From: Alnus glutinosa
Lineage: Eukaryota > Streptophyta > Magnoliopsida > Fagales > Betulaceae
Direction of reading: 5' to 3'
Assembly (NCBI RefSeq): GCF_958979055.1
Contig: NC_084899.1
Coordinates: 1,562,501 to 1,626,500, forward strand
Length of the DNA stretch: 64,000 nt
This document shows, one piece after another, positions 1-11,675 of this stretch. Position 1 is the first letter of the stretch. Each line of letters starts with the position of its first letter. A model generated the notes under the pieces. It was not told where the DNA came from, did not search any database, and saw nothing but the letters and a program-made list of their open reading frames with translations. A program made the position numbers and the translations under genes.

Positions 1-162
1 GAGTGGGGCCAAAAGGCCAAAGCTGCTTTGTCCAATCTGGCATACGCACCACCTCATTCCCACGTGTTGATTGTATTCTATATTCTTAGCGTCCTCGGAC
101 CGCCTGGCATAACATCCTACCCGAGTCTGAACCAGAACCTCTGTGCGCGCCCACAAACTCAG

Positions 163-2186
163 ATGGCCGAATCCAAACCAGACCCAATAGCACAATCTCT
201 GTCAGGTACGATTTTCTTGCTCATTCTCATTCTCATACCGTTCCTTGTGCTGGGCCTATTTTTTCGTTGTTTGGAAATGAAAATATGCAACGTTAAGTTT
301 GGAGAAATGGGGATCCAATCGAGTTTGCCTGCTTACGCTTTTTATGGAATCAAATTGTGCATATATATTTCTCTAAATGGTTTCTTATAGTCTATCGTTA
401 ATGGGTTTTCTTTCTCAAATCCTTTCTTATTGGAACGGTTCTTTTGATTATAGTAGTAAAGTATGGAGGCCAAAATAAGGGTGCGTTTTGCCCGCCATTT
501 CGCTGGTGAATCGCGTGTTCTTCAACAAAATCGCAGAAAGTATCGGTTTGAGAGTTGGTTTGAAAAAAATAACAGTTTGAAAACGTGAAAAAATCTGCTT
601 TGCAAGGAAAGTTTTAAAGGCTGAAGGACAATTTTACCAAACACTGATTATTTGTGTTAAGTCAAATTTTCAAACTTCTAAACCAAACCAAACACACGCT
701 ATGCATGATGTGCGTGCTGGTGAGCATGTCAATCGCATGTAGGAATTTATCATTTCTTTGATTGCTAGCAGATACTGAAGTAAAAGCACCGAATTTGTTT
801 GAAAGAGCAAAGGAAGAGATTGAAGCAATTTTGCACTCTGAGAAATCGCCTCACCATCACAAGGAAACTCATGGCAAGCGAAATGACATTGATGAGAACA
901 CCCCATTAGACGATGTTAGAGCCCCAAATGTGTTTGACAGAGCAAAAGAGGAGTTTGAGGCTCTCGTTGAAGCGATCCGTCCCAGGAAAGAGTCTCCAAC
1001 CCATGAAAGACGGTTCGAATTCACTAGTTATCCATGGGACTAAAATCAAGGAGCTAATATTAGATTTTCGTATGCTTGGATTGCTTTCTCAGTGTTCTTT
1101 GATATTTAATTGCAGGGATGAAACTACAAAGACACAGTCCAAGCAGGGTGAAGCAGATTCTCTATCAGGTAAACTATTTTTTGAAATGTTGTTTATACTG
1201 TATAAGTTAGTGTGACAAGGTCAGTTTAGAAAGAAATCAGATGATGGTTTTCGTTCTACTTTGAAATGAAACTTGAGCAATCATGGCTTTGGCATTTTTG
1301 TGGGTTTTTTTTACTATAATTGTTTGCATGGCATTCCTTAGTTTCTCATTCTTTCAAATTTGCCATTATCATTCGGGCTTTGCAATGCTCTCTGAGGGCA
1401 ACGAGCTTTTAATGATCAAGTACTTGAAGTGTTTGTTATTGTGTTTGCCATTATCATTCATTTTTTTTTCCCTCAAACATTTCTCTTGTATAACTGCCTT
1501 CTACAAAGGTTGCACCTTTTTCAACTGTTATAATTAATAGATTACTTGGTGCAAAAATTTCATGGTACTAATTTTTCTTCATGACCAAGAAATTTATGTT
1601 GATTACTTTTTTTTTTTTTTTAATCTTCCATAAACATTCTATACCAATCGCTCTAGGTGGTCACTGTTTGTGTTTTTATTCTATGGATACTTTGCTGCTC
1701 TCATTGATAGGAATTATCAGACTATTTCCACCATTATTTATATTAAGGAATGATCACACCATGCATCGATAAAAAATATTCATATCACTTTGTTGCTTGT
1801 TGGCTTCATATTCTTTGTGTAAAGACTTCAAAGCCTACACCTAGTCTTCTTAATTGGATGCTTTTATACTGGCAGAGAACAACGTTAAGGAGCCCAATTA
1901 TAGTGACAGAACTAAGAAAAAGATTGAAGCAATTACACACAATCATCATAAAGAAACTCATGGAACAAGTGATGATATTGATGAGAAAACCCCAATATAT
2001 GATGTGAAAGCTCCAAATGTTTTTGAAAGAGCAAAAGAAGAAATTGAAGCTGTTATTGAAACAGTTCATCCAAAGAAAGAAAAAAGAAATTCTGTTTCGT
2101 CACCGCGTAAAGAAGGTGGATTCATGTTCTCTATTGGAAGAACATTGGAAAAAGTTTGCTCTCCTCGGGGTAGTGTGAGAGATTAA
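163..2186 (+). CDS. Unknown plant protein with internally duplicated KAPNxFERAKEEIEA repeats, 4 exons
   Basis: I join exons 163-205, 772-1012, 1116-1168 and 1876-2186, all with GT-AG introns and matching phases, giving 215 aa that start MAESKPDPIAQSLS. I do not recognise a named family and assign no function. The protein is charged and has no signal peptide or membrane segment. It carries repeats of a motif like KAPNVFERAKEEIEA: two in exon 2 and two in exon 4, one of the latter degenerate. Each pair is joined by a linker with HHKETHG and DDIDE-P. Exons 1 and 3 both end in SLS with the same phase, so exons 3-4 look like a copy of exons 1-2. The tail is basic (SPRKEGGFMF then SPRGSVRD). The repeats are predicted helical by eye. 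Splice joins are inferred from sequence only. Confidence 0.75.
478..701. mobile_element. Possible MITE in intron 1 of the unknown gene
   Basis: The intron holds a stretch that begins gggtgcgttttgcccg and ends with aaccaaacacacgc, an imperfect inverted pair typical of hAT-like MITE termini. No target duplication could be identified, so this is a weak call. Confidence 0.3.
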
Positions 2187-2461
2187 TGGTGAATTATATG
2201 GCAAACTTTTGGTTCTACTTGATTTCTTTTTTATTTATAGACCATTCACATACAAATACATGCTTTTAAGCCGTTCTCACTGCTCATTCCCTTATTCAAA
2301 GACATGAATTTATTGTTTGTTTTCTCGTTGCTGAATTTGTTTCATTCTCATAATGTATTTCTGCTGAAATTTTCAGGATTTTCTTTGTCAATTTGTTAGA
2401 GTAAATATTCAGATCGATTTGGTTTTAGCAAATTAAATAGTGGTAAAAGTTGGGAAGGGTT
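2187..2461. other. 3' flank of the unknown gene
   Basis: This T-rich sequence is the likely 3' untranslated region and downstream flank. No second gene is visible. The hAT element landed at its end. Confidence 0.4.
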
Positions 2462-3037
2462 GTGGGTGTTAGGGGTGTGCACGGGGCGGGGCGGGGCGGG
2501 TTTCCGCCCTTTTTTGCCCCGCCCCGCGCACATGCGGGTTGGGTAAAGAAGACCCGCAAACATCAACGAGTGATGGTATCCGTGCGGGGCGGATCTGCTC
2601 GGGGCGGGGGGCGCGGGTTTGCCGGGCGGGGCGGGTTGGATTAAGTAGGGGCAATTTCGTAAATTTTTTATTAAATTTTAAAACTGTAAAACTGAATAAA
2701 TATTGATTTTGCTGTTATAAAAAAAAAAAAAAAAAAATTTAAAAAAAAAAATTATTCTTTTTGTATATAAAAACCTGATTAACCATGTAAAGTGTAAAAT
2801 AAATTAAAAGTTTAAAAGCCCATTTCAATAATTAAACATTTTTTTTTAATAAATCAACAATTCAAAATCAGCACTCACTAGTCACTATTCAGCAAGTACA
2901 CAGGATTTTTTTTTTTTTTTTTTTTTTTTTTAAGTAAATATAAAAATCAACATTCAAAGTTAATAATATAATCAACAAATCAATAATTCTAACAAAATCT
3001 TCAGCATCCACACAATGATTTAAAATATGTTACATTT

Positions 3038-3330
3038 CAGCATCTATCAAACTAAATCCTAATTAAAACATACACAAACATAAACAACATTAAATCTTCA
3101 ACATCTATCAAACTAAATCCTAATTAAAACATACACAAATATAAACAACATTAAATCTTCAGCATCTATCAAACTAAATCCTAATTAAAACATACACAAA
3201 TATAAACAACATTAAATCTTCAACATCTATCAAACTAAATCCTAATTAAAACATACACAAACATAAACAACATTAAATCTTCAGCATCTATCAAACTAAA
3301 TCCTAATTAAAACATACACAAATATAAACA
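3038..3330. repeat. 61-bp minisatellite, about 4.8 copies, inside the hAT element
   Basis: A 61-bp unit starting cagcatctatcaaactaaat repeats head to tail at 3038, 3099, 3160, 3221 and 3282. Copies differ at only a few sites, chiefly cag/caa at the start and aca/ata in the middle. It lies in the 3' noncoding part of the element. Confidence 0.9.
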
Positions 3331-3667
3331 TAACAAGCAAAAGCAACCTACCTCCCACCCAAACAAGCAACACATTAACCTTAAGTTACAGATTCAGCAG
3401 TAAAATTGTAAAACACAAACAAATCAAACTAGTAGGCTAGTAGCACACATTAACACATAAAACTTAAGTTACATTAAAAATAAAGTAAAAGATAATAGCA
3501 AAATAAAAAAGGCAACTTCAATCTTCACGTCACTTATCCTCCTCAAGTAACATATTGATTTTCTTCGAAGTTATTTTTACAAAGAATGAAAAAAGAAAAA
3601 GAAAAAAAGAATTACATTCTCAATTGAAACTGATAATTAGAATTTTTCAATTTGTAAATATTAAATA

Positions 3668-5815
3668 TCAAAATAAATTAAGAAGTGAATATTGAATAAC
3701 ATAAATCTTACCTGAATCGAGCTTATAACTTTCAGGATCTTCAATCATCTCTGTGTCACAACCATTGCCATTGCTCAAGGGTTTTGATCTTAGCCAATTT
3801 TGTGCACATACCAATGCTTCAACTGTTTTGGGGGCCAATGAACTTCGAAAAGAATCCAATACACGCCCTCCAATGCTAAACGTCGACTCTGAAGCAACTG
3901 TAGTAATGGGAATGGCCAACACAATCCATGCTATTTTGGCAAGTACTGGGAATTTGGATGAGTTCACCTTCCACCAATTTAAAATATCAAAATTCACATT
4001 TGGTTTTTCAACATCTTCCATCAAATACCGATCTATCTCCGATTTGTTATGAACATCACTTTTTGAAGTTAGGTAATTATGAAACTTGTTCATGAAGTGA
4101 AGTGAAAGGTTATCAGTTTCTTCTATCATTGAGGAACCTTGAGGGCATGCATAATCACTACCATGTTCAACTTGAGATGAAGTCTCTCCAGCATCAAAGT
4201 GATCATATAATTTTTGAAGGTAGTGCTTCAATTTTTTCACCATATTAGTACACTGCTCCTCATTAAGAACATCCTTGAACCAAAATTCCAATGACCCCAA
4301 TTTGGTTCGTGGATCAAGTATGACAGCAACAAACATAAACACATTCACCTTATCTAAATCCCCCCAATACTTATTATACTTCATCATTATTCTCTCTGCC
4401 ATAGAACTCAACACATAATCACCACTATCACGATACAATTGTATATGCATTTGAATGCCACAAATTTCTTGCCAATACATATTAGAAGTCACATACAAAG
4501 ACCCTGAAAGTCGCAATGTGGCATCATAAAAAAGTTTGAGAAACTTGAGAAAAGTCCTAATACGATCCCAGTCATCATAATTAGGAGGTCCCAAACCTTT
4601 TTTAGCATTCTTTTCCTCAGTCAACGAAAGCACATAATTCCCATCATACTCTTCCAAAAGATCAAAAGCACTCTGACATTTTTCAGCACCTTCTAACATC
4701 TTAAAGGTGGAGTTCCATCTAGTTGGAACATCAAGACACAATAAACCCTTGAAAGCAATTTTTTCCCTTTCCATACAATATTTGAAGTTGTCAAATCTTT
4801 GGGGAGAAGACTTCACATACTTTACTGCACTTCTAACCTTCACAATGGACTCATCAACCTCTTTCAAACCATCAGACACAATCAGATTTAAAATATGTGC
4901 ACAACACCTCACATGAATAAATTGATTATCCAATATGGCACCAGTCTTATGAGCCGTTCTCTTCCTCAAGTATTCCAAAGCGGTATCATTAGAAGAAGCA
5001 TTGTCAACTGTGATAGTGAAAATGCTACTAATACCCTACTCAAGCATACATGACTCAATCTTTTGTCCAATGGTCTCACCTTTGTGGTTATGAAGTAAAC
5101 AAAAGTTCAAAATTCTTTTGTACAAATTCCAATTACTATCAATAAAATGAGCAGTGATGCACATGTAATTCAGGTTCTGTACCGAAGTCCAACTATCAGT
5201 GGTAAGACAAACCTGAATATCGGATGTCAAGCACATTGCCCTCAATTTTTCCTTCTCCAACATATAAAGCCTAACACAATCTCTCATCATAGTATAACGG
5301 GAAGGAATTGAATACCTAGGTTCCACTGTCTTCATGAAGTTTTGAAACCCTTCACCTTCCACAAATTTAAATGGTAACTCATCCATAATAATCATCTGTG
5401 AAATTGATTCTCTTATTTTTGTAGCATTATACCTGGTAAAAACAAGATTACCACATGTCCCTTCGCCCACTACCCCTTGTCCTTCCCTCTTAACCTAAAA
5501 ACTCAACTTTGTTTGGGACTTATCAAATCTACCAGGATAGTTTTTACAACTTTTCCTGATATGTTGTAACATGGATGAGGTACCGTGGCTTCTAGGGTGA
5601 CAACTAAACAATGTCTTACAATAATTACATTGTGGTTTAGGATCCTTGGGATCACTCTCCTCTAACCTAGTAAAATGTTTCCAAACCTTTGATGTTTGCT
5701 CAGATTTCTTAGGTTTGTGTGGGACAGCTAAACTTGGATTTTGAGAGCCAGAAGTTCCTGTAGATCCAACCCCAACCCCAACACAGTCAACATTATCATT
5801 CAACATGGGAGGCAT
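3668..5815 (-). pseudogene. hAT transposase, one frame with two in-frame stop codons
   Basis: Three open stretches (5815-5495, 5470-5036, 4978-3668) lie in the same frame, separated only by TAG codons at 5497-5495 and 5038-5036. The first part holds a BED zinc finger (KVWKHFTRLEE..., CNYC, then H and C before NYPGRF). The middle holds the RNase-H-like core beginning around LTTDSWTS, and VDNASSND follows the second stop. The end holds the hAT dimerisation region (FPVLAKIAWIVLAIPITTVA, then SESTFSIGGRVLD and SLAPKTVEALVCAQNWL). By family comparison the second stop probably replaces a Trp codon and the first a Lys-like codon, each a one-base change. The last 15 or so residues after YKLDSG run through a possible GT donor, so the true C-terminus may be spliced. 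As it stands it should not make full-length transposase. Confidence 0.9.
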
Positions 5816-7826
5816 GGTACATTGGTACTGTCCAAAAGACTAGGTGCAGATGACGCAGAACTAGAATCAATAGTATTATGACAACGAGTTGAATTATCAT
5901 CCATGACTTGAGTCTACAACTCTACATTAAGTGGGAAAAAAAAAAAAAAAAAACATAATCAATAGCAAGCTAAACATAATTAAGCTGAACTTTTATAATC
6001 TTATTTAAGAGATTAAAAACAGCAAGCTAAACATAATTATTGATTAAGCTGAACTTTAAATCATACCAAACAAAGTTATGGAATTGAACTTGTAAAAAGT
6101 ACGATTTAGACCAACAAAGGCAGGAATATAAAAATTAACAACAACCTAAACATAATTACTAATTAAGCTGAACTTTAAATCAAATTATTTAAAAAAATAG
6201 ATCTACCTTTATGTCCATTTTTCAAATTAACCTAGCTAGCTAGGTTAAAAACCAAAACAATTCCATTGATGGGGTTGATATATAACATGATATTAGTATA
6301 GATCAGAATCATCAGATAGAATCTCTCCACAAAGACCAATACACAATATTGTTAAAGCTAGCTAACATATATATAGACAAAATTAAGTATTAATTACAGC
6401 CAAAATTTTACAAGATGTTTCTTCTTTTCCAATTAAAATTAAACCAGAGATCATAACCTCGAAAGAGGTCCAAACCACTTGGAACGAAACGATGATTGAT
6501 AAGAAAGCAACACCAGAATCAGCACCAAAAAGAAGCATCATCATTTATATACATTTATTAATATGAGATAATAGTGTTCAATCATGATAGCATCATCAAT
6601 GATTGTCAAAACATACAAACATTTCTCAGGAACCAACTCAACCAAGCAGGCAAGCATTGATAATTTTTTTTAAAAAAAAATAAAAATAAAACAAATAAAT
6701 AAACAAAGCCCCTCCGCCACCCGTAGCTTGAACCCAATACCATCGGTCCTAAACTAGGCAATGTAACAATAGCAGTAAAACCCATTACTGAAACAAGATT
6801 GACACAAACAAATATTTACAAGTTTACAACAGGATTTTTTGGAGTATTTTTTTAACAAATCTTAGAACTTAGAAGTTAGAAGGTACCTTGTGGTCGCCGG
6901 TCGGAGACTTGGAGCCCTTGGCCGTGCAGTTGTAGGCTACAATAAATTCAAACATGAAATTAAGTTAATAAACTGAAATATAAAAGCAAAGACAATTAAA
7001 TATGAAATATCGGTGTCAGAGAAAAGAAAAAAGACTACCAAGAAATGAAGATCGGCGTAGATGGATTAGGGGTAGACTTAAGCCTGGTAGTGGACTAGTG
7101 GTAGCGGCGGCGCAAGGTGAGACTGTGAAACTGTGAGGGGTTGAGGGCACTGATGGGGTGGAAGGGCCGAAGAGGCGAAAAGGAAGCGCCAGCGTGGACC
7201 GTGGTGACTGGTAGTGGTGCCGTTCAGTGAATCAGTGAAGACACTGAAGAGTGAAGTCTGAAGAAGTGAAGAAGAGAATATAGGAGGGGGCGGCGCCTAG
7301 GTTAACTTTAGTTTTAGGGTTTTTTGACTTTTTTTTTTTTTTTTTTCCTACGGTGCGGGGCGGGGCGGGTCGGGTCCCCCGATATTTTCGCTAATCCGAA
7401 CTCACAAACCGCACTGCACCGTGCGGTTTGCTAAACAGAAAGCCGGGATCCGCTTATAAGGGGTGCGGGCAGATTAAGTTTAGGGGCAGGGGTGGGTTGG
7501 CGGTTCGGGTCGGGTTTCCGCGGGTCTGCCCAGCCCTAGTGGGTGTAGCATGTATTGTACACCTATTTTGGTTTGCTTTTCAGGTTGAACAATTTTACAC
7601 CATGCTACAGTATAAGACTATTTACCGAAAGATGCAATTTTATTATATTTTCCTAATAATAATGGGTTTACAAGTGGGTCTTTTCCATGTTGATAAGGAT
7701 GGAAGAAAATATGGGGAATTTGTGGGAATACTAAAAAAATAAAAAATTGTGGGAAGCGAATCATTTAGCTACTTGGTGTTCCCTCAAGTTGGACACATCT
7801 GCGTGGGAAGCGACCCGTGTGGCAAC

Positions 7827-8348
7827 TTTTTTTTTTTTTTTTGAAGATGGCTTGTATTACGCAGGAGAAAATAACATAATAGACTCAGAGATAATATAAC
7901 CCGACAAGCAAGAGGGGCAGGACTGGAACCAAACGCAATTCTACGGGTGAGAGACCGCATATTTCGCTAAGGTGTGTGCGACCTTGTTCCCTTCACGATT
8001 TACATGATTGACTGACCAACAATCGAAACTTCTTAATAACAATCGAGTTTCACCTATCAAGTTATCAAGATTGCCTTCATCCTCAATCACCCGGTTAAGC
8101 TCCTCCACGATCTCCAAAGCATCTCCCTCTAGGATCACAGACCGAAGCCCCAGATACAAACCAAATTCAGCACATAGTCTAGCCCCATAAGCCTCCGCCA
8201 CTGAGGGATCCGAGATATAACGCTGGAAAGAACACATAGCCGCCATAACCTTACCTTCAGAATCACGGGTCACAATACCCACCCCTATCAATTTCTGCTT
8301 CTTGTACACTTTACTTTTAGTTTTATCTAATTTTTGTTGGCATACCAC
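7827..8348 (-). mobile_element. 3' fragment of a LINE with RNase H-like domain
   Basis: On the minus strand a 135-codon reading frame (8348-7941) matches the RVT_3/RNase H-like domain found at the C-terminus of plant non-LTR elements and related host proteins: GVGIVTRDSEGKVMAA, then AEAYGARLCAEFGLYLGL, LEGDALEIVEELN and HVNREGNKVAHTLAKYA. A run of T at about 7827-7842 on the plus strand is its poly(A) tail. The upstream reverse transcriptase is absent, so it is truncated at its 5' end near 8350. No clear target duplication was found. Confidence 0.75.
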
Positions 8349-8350
8349 TA

Positions 8351-8565
8351 TTAATTAATTTTTGAATTTTTTTTTTTCTCTAAAAAAAATACTGATTCAA
8401 GGATTGATCAACAGTGTTGCATCAACAAAATAGAACAAAAATGTGATACATGGTATGACATGACACTGTTAATTAGTTTTTTTTTCTTTATTTTTAAAAA
8501 AGAATAATTCAAGGACTAATTAGTAATCTCACGTCAACAAAATAAAATTAAAATGTGATACATTG
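8351..8565. repeat. Diverged tandem duplication of about 110 bp
   Basis: Two neighbouring stretches share the order ttaatta-T-run-A-run, ttcaagga, catcaacaaaata or cgtcaacaaaata, and aaaatgtgatacat. They begin near 8351 and 8468. Function is unknown; it is noncoding. Confidence 0.55.
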
Positions 8566-8893
8566 CATTTCTGGGTAGTTTGCTCATCTAAGCTTTTTTG
8601 TGGCATTTTGTAGAGATATATAATATAATAAATAGTAGAAGACAAATCATTCCACGCACGCGTAGTTGGTTTGCAAGTTGCAACAGGCAATCACTTTCAA
8701 ATACGTTTAGAGTACATTAATTTCCTAACTTATCTCTAAGTTTATCAACTAAGATTATCATGAAAAGAATACGTGAACAATTTCAAGTAATTTTTACTTG
8801 CGACCATAATAATATTGAATTTGTTCATAGCATATTATTAAAATCACACTAAAATAAAAGACAGAAAAAAAAAATGTTAGGTGATAGTGATAC

Positions 8894-9435
8894 TTTTTTT
8901 TTTTTTTTTTTTAAGAAATCCCTTTCAATATATTAAAAGAGACGGAACTGGTCAAATGTGCAGGGTTACAAAGAATCCCTAATACACCAAGTCAGAGACA
9001 CCGCGGTGAGAGTTTCCTCCACCCATGCCAAATAGACAAAGACCATAACAAAATAAAGCTGCTCAAAAACCTAGACAAACAGAAAGATACCTCTACATAA
9101 CTTATACCGCTGCTAGATCTAGGAGAAGGCTTTTGCAGATCAGGTTTTGATCTTAAACAAACAACACAGCAGTCACATTAACAACAACCAGACACAATCA
9201 AAGATAAAGAAAAAACTACAAATGCACAAGACGGACCATTTCCCCACTTTTCCATTTTGCTCGACGGTTTGCAGATTCCAGAAAATCTGGAAATCGCTCC
9301 TGGAAAAACGCCTTGATTACCCCTAAAGCCACGCTCAAAAATAGCGCCCGAATCATCGTTACAGCACCGCCGAAATCGAAGAATCAGGAAACGCCAAAAT
9401 CCCCGAACCCCTTTCGCCATAAAACTGCCGTTCCA
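8894..9435 (-). mobile_element. Short poly(A) retroposon with 13-bp target duplication
   Basis: The stretch is bounded by gtgatagtgatac at 8881-8893 and again at 9436-9448. The T run at 8894-8912 is a poly(A) tail read on the minus strand. The minus strand starts near 9435 and holds an 80-codon frame (9420-9178), MAKGVRGFWRFLILRFRR..., with no family I recognise. The 3' part resembles plant LINE tails. It is about 540 bp, so it is a short nonautonomous or internally deleted LINE-type element rather than a full one. The duplication is exact, so the insertion looks recent. Confidence 0.8.
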
Positions 9436-9490
9436 GTGATAGTGATACTTGTTCTAAAAGCTTAAATTTGAAGAAAATAGTTAATTTAAT

Positions 9491-9662
9491 ATGAGAAATG
9501 CTAGGGGTATCAAAAATTTTACAAAGAGATGATTACCAAGATGATGTGGAAATGATCAAAACAATTAATAAAAAGAAATGCTACAAGTACCAATGAATAA
9601 GCTTCGCATCATCTTAGTACCCATCTTTTAGTAAAAGATTTGGTATCTCTAGCATTTCTCAT
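9491..9662. mobile_element. MITE, 172 bp, with inverted ends
   Basis: The ends are atgagaaatgctaggggtat and, inverted, atgagaaatgctagagatac. Both sides carry ttaat (9486-9490 and 9663-9667), a likely target duplication. No coding potential. Confidence 0.75.
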
Positions 9663-9816
9663 TTAATATTCTAAAACTCTCTTCACGTGTGGGTTCAAAC
9701 TATTTATCATCAAGTAAGGCTTAATATGTGTAATATTTAACTAAAATGTGGTTAATTGTAGAATCATAGTTTGAACTCATAATCTCGACTCTGATATCGT
9801 GTATGTTATGATTATT

Positions 9817-10267
9817 GGAATAACTTCACAAAAGGGTACTGAGCTATCACACGTTTTGACGGAAGGATACCGAACTATCATTTCTCTTGAACCAGGGTAT
9901 TAAATTATCAAAAACCTTCGAATAAGGGTATTCCGTCAGCTTTGGATGTTAAATTCTGACGGAATACCCAAAATGTCCCTCTTCTTTTTCTTAAAAAAAA
10001 AAAATGCTAGGATTTAAGTGTTGGTCAGAATTTAACGGAATTTGCAGAAATATCTATGCTTGAATCTTTGAAAAAAATTTATAATTTTTTTAAAAAAATA
10101 AACACCGGAGTATTTTATGAATTTTGGCATAATTTAACTCCAAAAGCTAACGGAATATCTTTATTTGAGGATTTTTGATAGTTTTATATCTCAATTCGAG
10201 AGAAATGATAGTTTGGTATATTTCCGTCAAAACGAGTGATAGTTCAATACCTTTTGTGAAGTTATCC
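9817..10267. mobile_element. Fold-back Mutator-type MITE with 10-bp target duplication
   Basis: The sequence tatgattatt lies at 9807-9816 and 10268-10277. Between them is a 451-bp element whose ends are long inverted repeats of at least 70 bp: the left begins ggaataacttcacaaaaggg, the right inverted begins ggataacttcacaaaaggta, and both continue through tgacggaa and atcatttctct. Inner parts repeat the tccgtcag / ctgacggaat theme. The 9-10-bp duplication and long inverted ends fit Mutator-like elements. Confidence 0.85.
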
Positions 10268-10362
10268 TATGATTATTTGATGCCAATTCTATAAATATAA
10301 GCGCAATTAAAAATTTGGGAGAGTTATCATTTACTATTCTGGTTGAAGCGAGTAATTTCGTT

Positions 10363-10534
10363 TGAGGAATGCTAACATTCCAATACTTTTTTGTAAAATT
10401 TAGTTTCAAGATGATGTGTCACAATCTCATGAGATTTATCTTTTTGAAAAATATACTACAATTTTATAAGATTGTGACACATCACATTAAAATTAAATTT
10501 TTTAAAAAAATATTGAGATGCCTAGCCTTTCCCA
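10363..10534. mobile_element. MITE of a family also present at 62.6 kb
   Basis: This palindromic element has aatgctaacattccaatac at one end and the inverted counterpart near cctagcctttccc at the other. An inner stem pairs gatgtgtcacaatctcatga with ttataagattgtgacacatc. The same inner stem occurs at 62681-62744. Confidence 0.75.
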
Positions 10535-11667
10535 TTTCGTTTTACTTATTTATTTATTTATCAATGTGTCTTCCTCTTGCCTCTTGGTAGGCCGGGGAAC
10601 GGGATCACAACGTTCAGTACGTCGATCACCAAGCAAAAGACAAAAGCGCTGAAGAATGGGAAACACGAAAACGGCTTCAACGCCACACATCAGAAGATTA
10701 TCTTTTTCTCCATGGCCGGTGATACTGTGATAGCTGCTAAGTGACATCCTGGCTACTGACTACTGACTACTGACTATTCAGGGTCAAGGTTAGCGGGCCA
10801 TAGCTTTTGGATAAAATTCTCCTTTCTCTTTATTGAGATCAGGTGTAATATGTCTATTAAAAAAAAATAAAAAAAAATAAAAGGAGAAAAAAGAAAAGAG
10901 ATCAGGTGTGATATATAGGATATTAAATGAAAGGTCCAGATCAAACAAATAATTAAAGAAAAAAAAAGGTTGATTTGGTGGATTTTGGGATTGGGATTGG
11001 TGAAAGTAGTCGCACCACCTCCGGCGACCATCCTCAAGCGGTCCTAACAATTACTTTTGTTTTATTGTCATGTTGCATCATATACAAAATCCTATGTGTT
11101 GCATGGATTTCAATCCAATGCACAATTCTGCACTATGATTAGAGTTAAAGGTTTTTTTTTAACAGGATTGTTACATGCAATTCAAAGTGTGTACTCTAAA
11201 ATGCCCTATTTATGACGTGGCAATAAAAATTAAATGAAGATTTTTACATTTAAGTCAAAGTATGCACCTGATAATAACGCTTAGAAATGAAAGTCAAATT
11301 TTTCTATCGGTAAAAGAGACGTTAGACATTATTCTTTAGTCCATATCTTTTACAAATTAATTATTGATTTTGTAAATTAGAAAGAAAAAAGAAAAAAAAT
11401 TTGTTGATACAGTTTTTCGGTAAGTGATGTGTCACTCATGATCTGCAAACAATAAACACTGCGTTAGGGATGCCGATAATTTCCTTATGATGCTCAAGTA
11501 AGAGAGAATTAAATGTAATTTCAGAGAGACAGTGTACTTAAGATAATTGAGTTTAAGGTTATACTTGTTATAAATGTCTATGTATAAGGCTTAGAGGTAG
11601 CAGCAAACTTGACGACTTGACCTAATATCATTTAGGACTTTAACTGTGGGCCGATCATGGCCGATGG
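10535..11667. other. Intergenic, no gene seen
   Basis: AT-rich DNA with a short stretch of higher GC at 10570-10750 that gives only short reading frames without a recognisable product, and a run of tactgactactgactactga at about 10754-10775. A W-box-like ttgacc lies at 11617-11622. Nothing else can be supported. Confidence 0.4.
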
Positions 11668-11675
11668 CCAGTGGC

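Larger units (their letters stand above)
2470..7538 (-). mobile_element. hAT (Ac/RICESLEEPER-like) DNA transposon, 5,069 bp, with 8-bp target duplication
   Basis: The element is flanked by the exact 8-bp duplication gtgggtgt at 2462-2469 and 7539-7546, the length made by hAT transposases. Its ends are imperfect inverted repeats: taggggtgtgcacgggg on the left and, on the complementary strand, tagggctgggcagaccc on the right. Both ends are followed by very GC-rich subterminal DNA (repeats of ggggc), in contrast to the AT-rich interior. A transposase reading frame lies on the minus strand at 3668-5815. The region 5816-7300 upstream of it is probably promoter and 5' leader, and 2640-3660 downstream is AT-rich with a 61-bp tandem repeat. 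The exact duplication suggests a fairly young insertion. It sits about 280 bp beyond the stop codon of the unknown gene, so it does not break that coding region. Confidence 0.93.

Noticed and set aside
2450-2654. Gly/Arg-rich reading frames on both strands at the hAT left end
   Set aside because: They come from GC-rich subterminal repeats of the transposon, not from a gene.
3038-3330. Regularly spaced repeats, considered as a CRISPR array
   Set aside because: Units are contiguous 61-mers without unique spacers, and the genome is a plant nuclear one.
7428-7742. 104-codon plus frame across the hAT right end
   Set aside because: It crosses the transposon border and target duplication, so it is not a conserved gene.
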